A DNA stretch of 11,198 nt from an uncultured Lachnospiraceae bacterium (GTDB taxonomy: Bacteria; Bacillota; Clostridia; Lachnospirales; Lachnospiraceae). The stretch is taken from assembly GCA_910588895.1 (NCBI GenBank), contig CAJUSS010000117.1, forward strand, positions 1 through 11,198. Direction: 5' to 3'. The position numbers and the translations under genes were made by a program. The notes beneath the pieces were generated by a model. That model was not told where the DNA came from. It did no database searches and was given only the letters and a program-made list of their open reading frames with translations. Below, in pieces: positions 6,247-11,198 of this stretch. Every line of letters begins with the position of its first letter. The stretch's first letter is position 1.

Positions 6247-6792
6247 TCATCTCCCCCTCATCCTTCCTGTGATGGGCCGCGTGCCCAATGCGATCTGTGC
6301 GATCTTATCCTGCTCGATCGGTCGTGGGATCGCCGACAGAACATCCATTATCGAGGCACCGAGCGCATATGCGGTCTCCTCACGACTGTCCACCATCAGC
6401 TCCTTCAGCCTGAGCTCCCTCTTTTCCTTTTCCTCCTCAGACTGTTTCTTTTTCCGCCTCTCCATCACGGTCTGTTCTCCTGCCGTTCCTTTATCCGTTC
6501 CTGTCCCCTTTAGCCCCTTGACCGTCCCCAGGTTCTTGAACGTGCTGTACCGTCCTGACGCATCCAGGTTATGGCAAAGGTTGACCACGGCCGGGGTGCC
6601 CAGCTGCCGCCTGATCACGGTCACTTCTTTGGGCGCTCCCAGCCGGACCTCTGCTCCCCGGATATGCAGTCTCTCCTTCGCCTGGATCAAGACCTCCCGG
6701 CTGCTATCGATCACATCTCCCACACCATCCTGCAGCATGATGGAAGAACCTCCATGATCCGCTAGGAGGCCATGAGGTTGTGGCTGCTTCAA
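6247..6792 (-). pseudogene. 3' part of a second VgrG-like spike gene, 5' end lost
   Basis: The open frame gives 181 residues from a TTG at 6792 without a ribosome binding site. Residues about 7-60 (HGLLADHGGSSIMLQDGVGD and the following beta repeats, VLIQAKERLHIRGAEV) align with the C-terminal beta region of the complete spike gene (PDSVELTNHQGMWIRIKDGE onward). Residues 61-181 form a different tail: a TPAVVNLCHNLDASG segment, a charged coiled-coil-like stretch (about 110-132) and a basic end. Upstream of 6792 the frame stays open for about 55 codons but codes for nothing VgrG-like; instead plus-strand coding begins there. The hub and OB parts, roughly 350-400 codons, are therefore missing. 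Downstream operon spacing is intact. A short functional protein cannot be excluded, but truncation is the simpler reading. Confidence 0.68.
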
Positions 6793-7001
6793 TACGGCGA
6801 TATCGCGGAAGCGAAGCCCTCGATATGGACAGTGGATCCGCCGAGAAAATGCGGGAAAGCATTGAAATTTTTCGAAAATATGAGTGGATTTATTTTTGCG
6901 GGCTTGGGCGCATCCACAGCGGATCCCCGAACGAACGGGAAATTTGGTCCGAAGAGTGTATTAAGATCATCTTATTTTTTCCATTGAAACAGCACGCTTG
7001 A
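6780..7001 (+). pseudogene. C-terminal remnant of an unknown plus-strand gene
   Basis: The frame ending in TGA at 7001 reads as good coding sequence from about 6825: MDSGSAEKMRESIEIFRKYE, then WIYFCGLGRIHSGSPNEREI, then WSEECIKIILFFPLKQ. Upstream codons (from a GTG at 6780) are poor and lie over the end of the truncated spike gene. There is no Shine-Dalgarno before the ATG at 6825. The peptide looks like the end of a larger cytoplasmic protein whose 5' part was removed at the same junction that truncated the spike gene. The family is not recognised. Confidence 0.45.
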
Positions 7002-7003
7002 TG

Positions 7004-7026
7004 CTGCTGTCTGGACAGAACAGCAG
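7004..7026 (+). terminator. Hairpin after the first plus-strand remnant
   Basis: CTGCTGT (7004-7010) pairs with ACAGCAG (7020-7026) around a 9-nt loop, three bases after the stop at 7001. There is no immediate U-tract; the nearest T run is at 7040-7044. It may be a weak terminator or just a structured spacer. Confidence 0.3.
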
Positions 7027-7048
7027 AGATGACCGCGCCTTTTTACAG

Positions 7049-7334
7049 ATGTTGAGGGACGATACTATAATACATACTTGATATCCAGTACCAACACAAC
7101 GAATCTCCTTCTGTGGGAGAGATGCTTGCATTTTGCTCTGGTGAGGACGAGGCCATTTGGTTTTTCCATGGATTTACGGTCGGGCCGAAGCGGATAGACT
7201 GCCGGGTTACGCTGGAAGGCTTTGGATCGTTTACCGCGCCCACACCAGAAAGGATAGAGGGATTTTTGCGCTTTAACCGCCGTGGCGAAACAAAGGTTTC
7301 CGAAACTGGGGCCTGCTGGTGCTGGTATGACTGA
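7049..7334 (+). pseudogene. Possibly frameshifted gene of unknown function
   Basis: An ATG at 7049 opens a short frame (MLRDDTIIHT, then TGA at 7079). A second frame just after it, open from about 7070 and ending at 7334, reads DIQYQHNESPSVGEMLAFCS and then continues with EAIWFFHGFTVGPKRIDCRV. Both pieces look like protein, and a single-base shift near 7079 would join them into about 94 residues. The second frame alone could start at GTG 7113 or at ATG 7122, which has GGGAGAG directly in front with no spacer. I do not recognise the family. It lies 31 bp before the next plus-strand gene. Confidence 0.4.
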
Positions 7335-7365
7335 GCCGGAGATACAAATATAGGAGGCGATCTTG

Positions 7366-7893
7366 ATGACAAAGGGGCAGGCGATGAGCATGGTGTCCGG
7401 TCTGCTCAAAAAAGAGCGGATCAAGCACCACCTGGAAACCCGGATAGGAGCTGATAAGAAGCTTGTGACTCTTGAAAATGTTGACTGTATCCATTTGACG
7501 TGGTTTTTAGACAACGCCCTGAGAGAACTGCAGATCACTTGTACATTCTGCGATGCGTGGCTGGATATCCTTGGTTTCCCTGATGTAAACGGAGGCCCTG
7601 TCGAGATGCCAGAACGCGGGGCGGATGAGGTCATCCGGTTCCTGAACGAAGTCAACAGCCACGCTAAATTTGGCTGTGTGTTCTACCTTGACATGGAAAC
7701 CCACGACATAGCCTGCGCCGGAAGAATCCCATATCCCCTGCCGGAACGGGCGCCGGACTGCTCTGTCAGCATGATCGACGGCATCTGGGGATCTTTCAGC
7801 GATGTGGGGGACGAGCTGATGGCGGTGGCGCAAGGCTCTCTGACCGCGCGGGAGGCATTCCGGCTGGTACTGGACAAAGGTTGGGGATGGTGA
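7366..7893 (+). CDS. Unrecognised 175-residue cytoplasmic protein
   Basis: The start is the ATG at 7366, since TAGGAGG (7351-7357) is 8 nt away; a TTG three bases earlier is less likely. The protein is soluble, with alternating helices and strands. The middle (FCDAWLDILGFPDV, then FLNEVNSHAKFGCVFYLDME) and the end (ELMAVAQGSLTAREAFRLVL) recall small YbjN-type or type III chaperone-like alpha/beta proteins, but this resemblance is weak. The gene is intact and sits between a damaged gene and an intact phosphodiesterase-superfamily gene on the same strand, 40 bp apart. No function is proposed. Confidence 0.65.
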   Translation: MTKGQAMSMVSGLLKKERIKHHLETRIGADKKLVTLENVDCIHLTWFLDNALRELQITCTFCDAWLDILGFPDVNGGPVEMPERGADEVIRFLNEVNSHAKFGCVFYLDMETHDIACAGRIPYPLPERAPDCSVSMIDGIWGSFSDVGDELMAVAQGSLTAREAFRLVLDKGWGW

Positions 7894-7933
7894 TATATTG
7901 TAGGTTATCTAACAATGAAAGGAACGTATTTAG

Positions 7934-8785
7934 ATGAAAATATTTTCGCTGAACACAAATAATTTTGGCGGGCTGGATAACGCGAAACCAAAGAAAAACG
8001 ATCTTCCATCGTGGACGTGGACAGATCACAATGCAGAGTGCCGCATATTTCAAGACGATCCACTTAGAGTTACAGCAGCAGAAAAAATGATCCGTGCGGT
8101 TGAAAGAGAGACTCCCGATGTCATTGTGTTCCAGGAATTCGACGTCAACGCTCCTGCGGGAAAAACCGCTATCAAGTGGTTGATCGAGCATGGATATCAA
8201 CCGACTTATCCTGACATGGAGAGCGAGGCGAAAATATTCCACAACGCTTCCATCACCATGATGTTTGTGAAAAAGCAGTTGCACGCTGTCCCTTATGCCA
8301 GCCCGAAGATAAAGGAGTGGAGATGGTGCATAGCAAAGATCAGCGATCTCAAGATCGTCGGAGTCCACGTTCCATCAGAAAAGGCTTTTCTTGATGAACT
8401 CAAAGAATACGCTATGTCGCATAAATTTGAAAGGCTTATTGTGCTTGGAGACTTTAATATTGCGACTAATGCTGCGCGCGCCAAAAAGATAGCGGAGAAA
8501 CTGGAAGATGCAAAAAAAGCAGGGGATAAGAAAGAAATAGCCGCTTGCGAGGAATTTTTTGAACGACGCAAATGGCTTTTGGAAACCATGACATCCGTAG
8601 GCTATTTTGATGCAGTTAAAGGCGAGCCAGTTACATATTTCCCTGCTAGAACAACAATAGACCATGTCCTTGTTTCTGGATCTCTGGCAAAAAATGTGCG
8701 TAGTGTAAAGGTTTTCACGCAGGAAGAATTAGAACTTTCGGATCACGCAGTTATCGTTGTTGATATCCAAGAGGAACTTTCCTGA
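7934..8785 (+). CDS. Endonuclease/exonuclease/phosphatase (EEP) superfamily protein
   Basis: The protein has 283 residues and starts at ATG 7934, with AAAGGA about 10 nt upstream. All core EEP motifs are visible: MKIFSLNTNNFG at the N-terminus with the metal-binding Asn; PDVIVFQEFD with the catalytic Glu near residue 68; VGVHVPS; LGDFNIA with the Asp and Asn pair; TTIDHVLVS; and the final SDHAVIVVD with the Asp-His pair. It is therefore expected to be a Mg-dependent phosphodiesterase or phosphatase acting on nucleic acid, nucleotide or phospholipid phosphates in the cytoplasm (no signal peptide). Exact substrate cannot be told. A lysine-rich helical insertion sits between the DFN and DH motifs (around AEKLEDAKKAGDKKEIAACE). 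The gene appears intact although both plus-strand neighbours nearest the edges are damaged. Confidence 0.85.
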   Translation: MKIFSLNTNNFGGLDNAKPKKNDLPSWTWTDHNAECRIFQDDPLRVTAAEKMIRAVERETPDVIVFQEFDVNAPAGKTAIKWLIEHGYQPTYPDMESEAKIFHNASITMMFVKKQLHAVPYASPKIKEWRWCIAKISDLKIVGVHVPSEKAFLDELKEYAMSHKFERLIVLGDFNIATNAARAKKIAEKLEDAKKAGDKKEIAACEEFFERRKWLLETMTSVGYFDAVKGEPVTYFPARTTIDHVLVSGSLAKNVRSVKVFTQEELELSDHAVIVVDIQEELS

Positions 8786-8968
8786 CATATGTGATCTCCG
8801 ACCTTCACGGCCACTATGACAAGTACAGGGCGATGCTTACGGAGATCCAGTTTAAATCCACAGACACCCTCTATGTCCTCGGCGACGTGATCGACCGCGG
8901 GCCGGACGTTAGGCAATCATGAGTCCACTGCCGTAGTGTACCTGCCCTGGCTCATAGAGGAAGTCTGA
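8782..8968 (+). pseudogene. PPP-type metallophosphatase with internal deletion
   Basis: The first frame reads TYVISDLHGHYDKYRAML, then TLYVLGDVIDRGPDV, which are the first two metal-site motifs (D-x-H and GD-x-x-DRG) of PPP-family phosphatases such as bacterial serine/threonine phosphatases or symmetrical diadenosine tetraphosphatases. It stops at 8920. In another frame from 8912 the sequence reads GNHE, the third metal motif, followed by AVVYLPWLIEEV and a TGA at 8968. In an intact enzyme of this family about 20-30 residues separate DRG from GNHE, and more than 100 residues follow GNHE, so two internal segments are lost and the parts are out of frame. No ATG start remains; GTG 8791 or CTG 8782 are the only options, and the 5' end overlaps the end of the EEP gene. 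Confidence 0.75.
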
Positions 8969-8979
8969 ACGCTCCTCTT

Positions 8980-9006
8980 ATGGCCAGCGCCCAGGGTGCT
9001 GGCCAT
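8980..9006 (+). terminator. Hairpin between convergent genes
   Basis: ATGGCCAGC (8980-8988) and GCTGGCCAT (8998-9006) form a perfect 9-bp GC-rich stem with a 9-nt loop. On the plus strand it is followed by a weak T-rich tail (TTTGTTA). It lies between the plus-strand phosphatase relic (stop 8968) and the stop of the minus-strand membrane gene (9010), so it can serve plus-strand transcripts and possibly both directions. Confidence 0.5.
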
Positions 9007-9009
9007 TTG

Positions 9010-10380
9010 TTACTGCCTCCCATACGCCATCAGCATCAGAAGAAATACCATCACGATGGCCAGCCGCTGGATCAGCGTCTGATAGCGGCCCACATTCCAG
9101 GACTTTCCCTGGGCGGCCCGTCTGGCTGCCTCCTCATTGACCCCTTCCCACTTCCTGGCATACTCAAAGACGAATGCAGATTCATCCCTCTCATCCTCTG
9201 CCGCCTGAAAGCATTCCCCGTTGAAAAAGCTGATCCTCCGGATCCTCTTCCCCCCGGTTCTGCTTCCCAGGGTTGTGCTCCCTAAGGTTCTGCTCCCCCG
9301 CCCTGATGCGCTCCCGGCGCCGGCCCTGCGCCCCCACGGACTGGCACAAGCCCTCCTCTGATCCTTCCCTTCCAGACACCAGTCTCCCACACATTTTAAG
9401 TCCCTCCAGTAATAAAAGGCCGCCGGACGCTGGGAATCCACCAGAAAATTCCTGGTTATGGTATAAGACGAATTCTTCCACACCGGTTCCTCTACAAAAT
9501 ACTCCCGGCAGAACTGCTCCCTAAGCTGGCGCGGATCCCCCCAGCGCCGGAACTGGTCTAAGGACTTCATCACCGGCATCAGACTGAAAAGGATCGTGAA
9601 AGCCCCGCACAAATACAGAAAGACCATGATGGTAACCATCTCCTCTGTCCATCCCTCACGGCAGAGGGCCATGGTCAGGGGGATCAGGATTCCCAGCTCG
9701 AACGCCGCAATATTTCTCAGGATGGCATTCTGGAAAAATACATAGTAACAAAACAGGAAAACAGACGGACTGATCCCCTCCCGCCACCGGAATATTGTCA
9801 GCCGTATGGAATAAAGCTGTACTACCAGATATAGGGCAAACAGCAGAACCTTACAGCACAAAAAATAAACCGCATACAAATAGAGCCACAATACCCATTC
9901 CGGCACGCTCCAGAAGAGACTTGCCCCGGCTGCTGTGCGATATATAAAGCAGATACTGATCATCAGGACAAAGCAGGCATCCGGGCCACACGAGAGCATC
10001 CAGCGGGTCACGTCCTTTTTGTTCCGTCTTCTCTGTAAGGAAAAGCAGACTGCCCAAAGCAACACATAAGCCATAGCGATCAGAAACAGACTGGTACATA
10101 GACTCATACTGTCAAGTGCCGCAAAAAACTCTTCCAGATCCCCCGGTTCCGGCACATGTACAAACATAGCCGCCAGTGCAGCTCCCATCACAGAAACCGT
10201 ACCCGGTATCGCCAGCATGGCGGCCGTTTCTGCTTTTGATCTGCGACGGACCAGATTATAAAAATCGATCAGGTAAAAGATGGCATTGCCATATAGAAGG
10301 AGCAGCATAAACCATAACGAACTCCCGAGCCAGTACTCCTCCTGCAGGTATAATGAAAAAAAAGAGATCAGTTCCTTCAT
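9010..10380 (-). CDS. Multi-pass membrane protein of unknown function
   Basis: The protein has 456 residues from ATG 10380, with a modest GAGGG about 11 nt upstream. About eight hydrophobic segments fill the first 270 residues (near 21-43, 53-75, 94-115, 133-148, 162-190, 205-220, 225-240 and 248-270). A charged soluble region of about 165 residues follows, and a final membrane segment lies at 437-453, so it should sit in the cytoplasmic membrane. The soluble part contains a low-complexity G-S-R-T-L repeat (363-377). No transporter or enzyme motif is visible. It follows the decayed Rhs gene on the same strand. Membrane proteins in that place are sometimes immunity proteins for pore-forming or lipid-directed toxins, but nothing in the sequence shows this. 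Its codons and reading frame are intact. Confidence 0.72.
   Translation of the reverse strand: MKELISFFSLYLQEEYWLGSSLWFMLLLLYGNAIFYLIDFYNLVRRRSKAETAAMLAIPGTVSVMGAALAAMFVHVPEPGDLEEFFAALDSMSLCTSLFLIAMAYVLLWAVCFSLQRRRNKKDVTRWMLSCGPDACFVLMISICFIYRTAAGASLFWSVPEWVLWLYLYAVYFLCCKVLLFALYLVVQLYSIRLTIFRWREGISPSVFLFCYYVFFQNAILRNIAAFELGILIPLTMALCREGWTEEMVTIMVFLYLCGAFTILFSLMPVMKSLDQFRRWGDPRQLREQFCREYFVEEPVWKNSSYTITRNFLVDSQRPAAFYYWRDLKCVGDWCLEGKDQRRACASPWGRRAGAGSASGRGSRTLGSTTLGSRTGGKRIRRISFFNGECFQAAEDERDESAFVFEYARKWEGVNEEAARRAAQGKSWNVGRYQTLIQRLAIVMVFLLMLMAYGRQ
9254..9298 (-). repeat. Three imperfect 15-bp tandem repeats in the membrane protein gene
   Basis: Three consecutive 15-bp units, of the form AAGGTTCTGCTCCCC on the plus strand with 2-5 differences between units, encode the pentapeptide series G-S-R-T-L / G-S-T-T-L / G-S-R-T-G at about residues 363-377. 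The unit length keeps the frame, so copy number could vary without breaking the gene. The repeats lie in the soluble loop before the last membrane segment. Confidence 0.75.
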
Positions 10381-10405
10381 AGTGGTGTCATCCCTCTTTC
10401 TCCGG

Positions 10406-10426
10406 ATCCTTTGTGTGTGAAAGGAT
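10406..10426 (-). other. Small hairpin in the leader of the membrane protein gene
   Basis: ATCCTTT (10406-10412) and AAAGGAT (10420-10426) form a 7-bp perfect stem with a GTGTGTG loop, 25 bases upstream of the start at 10380. It lacks a U-tract and does not cover the ribosome site. It may be incidental. The rest of 10381-10521 shows no gene and no promoter I can defend. Confidence 0.25.
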
Positions 10427-10521
10427 TTCCTACTGTTGCAACATGATATCCATTGACTTGATCTTTTGATATGTTACATAGAGATCATGGAGATCCGCAT
10501 GCAGACATAAAAACAACAATT

Positions 10522-10704
10522 TTACTTTCGCAATGAAATGCGGAAAGAACCGATCTCCACCCTTGCTTTCCGTACAAAACGATACAAAACAGCATTTTTT
10601 ACCCAATCCCGTATGAAATATCGATCTGGATAATTATACGGCATTTCCTCATGGGTAGCAAGGTTTTTTTCTGCCTCTGTGGTCGTCTGTCCGCCGTACC
10701 TGTC
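10522..10704 (-). pseudogene. Start-less coding remnant at the end of the Rhs region
   Basis: One frame is open for about 60 codons up to a TAA at 10522-10524. It reads DRYGGQTTTEAEKNLATH, then EEMPYNYPDRYFIRDW, then VKNAVLYRFVRKARVEIG. The composition is aromatic and basic, unlike random translation, and the tail is A+T-rich like the toxin and immunity segments at the other end of the window. It has no proper start, so it is likely the end of the decayed Rhs protein or of its C-terminal toxin module. The overlapping frame ending at 10599 carries the YD-like text above it. Identity is unknown. Confidence 0.4.
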
Positions 10705-11198
10705 GGGCGTTCCCTGGCATCATAGGAACAGGAGAGCCGCAGGGCCTTACCCGGCTCTGCCTCCTCCACCCTCCTCTCGCTCCCTTTTCCCACCAAGGCC
10801 CATCTCCCGCCGTTAGAGCAGATCCCGGTCTGTCATCTCTGTCATAGACATATCAGGCGAGCCTCGCCCCGCTCCGTTACCTCGGTCAGCCAATCCTCCT
10901 CATCATAGTGGTAACCGTATCTGGGTCCATCATCAACAGAAGTATCCCATCTTTCCTATCTAAGGATTTCCCATAGCCGACTTTTTATATTTTCTAAAGG
11001 CTCATTCATTTTTTTCCTCTCTAGGAGATCATCATTCCAAATATAAAACTCAGATAAACAACTTTTTGGAGAAAAATCCGGTGGCGGATCTCCTTTACCT
11101 TCCCTCCCGGGATATGGCGGTAGCCTACGATCTCCCCGGCCCATCCGCTACAGAGATGAGCCTTCCCCCACGGTCATACCCATAGGACAGACAGTACC
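10599..11198 (-). pseudogene. Decayed Rhs (YD-repeat) gene fragments
   Basis: Several YD-repeat pieces follow one another on the minus strand in different frames: YGYDRGGRLISVADGPGR (within 11125-11196, ending in TAG); GEIVGYRHIPGGKVKEIRHR (11078-11137); RYGYHYDEEDWLTEVTERGE (within 10842-10928); and LRLSCSYDARERPTG (in a frame ending at 10599). The motif YxYDxxGRL with the surrounding spacing is characteristic of Rhs proteins, which build a shell around a C-terminal toxin and ride on VgrG/PAAR spikes. Between 10956 and 11078 an A+T-rich stretch reads LSEFYIWNDDLLERKKMNEP in the frame of the third piece, ending in an in-frame TAG at 10956-10958; it may be a toxin or immunity remnant. The multiple stops and frame changes show that the gene is dead here. 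The 5' part lies outside the window. Confidence 0.7.

Noticed and set aside
6077..6757. Plus-strand frame of 226 codons
   Set aside because: It is antisense to the truncated spike gene and the 72-residue gene. The Ser/Leu/Pro-rich translation reflects the complementary codons.
6772..6987. Plus-strand frame starting ATG after TAGGAGG, reading MRLWLLQYGDIAEAK
   Set aside because: The ribosome site is only 2 nt from the ATG and the translation is poor. The overlapping frame ending at 7001 reads much more like protein.
7065..7655. Long minus-strand frame of 196 codons opposite the plus-strand genes
   Set aside because: It has low-quality composition rich in Ser, Arg and Pro, no ribosome binding site, and lies antisense to a gene with a clear start and Shine-Dalgarno.
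7897..7914. Near-palindrome TTGTAGGTTATCTAACAA before the EEP gene
   Set aside because: The two arms match only partly and no promoter elements can be placed around it, so an operator claim is not supported.
7796..8368. Minus-strand frame of 190 codons opposite the EEP gene
   Set aside because: It overlaps a gene with complete catalytic motifs and has no recognisable features of its own.
10455..10482. A plus-strand promoter-like pair, TTGACT and TACATA at 16-bp spacing
   Set aside because: No plus-strand gene follows; the neighbouring genes are on the minus strand, so it is most likely chance in an A+T-rich gap.
1..11198. CRISPR array, tRNA or rRNA gene
   Set aside because: No regularly spaced direct repeats of 24-40 bp and no tRNA or rRNA-like conserved stretches were seen on either strand.

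Overview
The window reads as an accessory, rearranged locus from a Bacillota genome, most likely a gut-type clostridium such as a Lachnospiraceae. This placement is an inference. It rests on strong AGGAGG-type ribosome binding sites, TTG/GTG starts, a clostridial-style large serine recombinase C-terminus at the left edge, and mid-range base composition with A+T-rich toxin and immunity segments. Nothing in the window fixes the species.

The core is a tightly packed minus-strand operon running from about 6790 down to 162. In transcription order it holds: (1) the 3' part of a truncated VgrG-like spike gene; (2) a 72-residue protein of unknown role; (3, 4) two related proteins with a pattern like the Mog1/PsbP/DcrB fold, the fold of the Eag chaperones that load Rhs/PAAR effectors in Gram-negative type VI secretion; (5) a complete 464-residue VgrG/gpD-like spike protein; (6) an unrecognised 211-residue protein; (7) an Imm11/DUF1629-like protein; (8) a protein with an N-terminal DUF4280 (PAAR-like) domain and a C-terminal nuclease-like toxin tail; (9) its overlapping candidate immunity gene; (10) a short C-terminal relic; and (11) a second, helical Imm30-like candidate immunity gene. 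Most junctions are 4-bp ATGA overlaps or gaps of a few bases, so the genes are probably co-transcribed and translationally coupled. Together they look like a spike, tip, effector, chaperone and immunity set of a contractile-injection type, found here in a probable Gram-positive genome. No tube, sheath, baseplate or ATPase gene lies in the window.

From about 6780 to 8970 a plus-strand stretch interrupts this layout. It holds two gene remnants, an intact unknown protein (175 aa), an intact endonuclease/exonuclease/phosphatase-superfamily enzyme (283 aa), and a PPP-type metallophosphatase reduced to its first two metal-site motifs joined out of frame to its GNHE motif. The minus-strand vgrG-like gene loses recognisable sequence exactly where this stretch begins, so an insertion or deletion event is likely.

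Right of it, a minus-strand multi-pass membrane protein (456 aa) lies convergent to the plus-strand genes across a hairpin. Beyond 10500 is a decayed minus-strand Rhs (YD-repeat) gene, broken over several frames up to the right edge. The left edge carries the last 38 codons of a serine recombinase on the plus strand.
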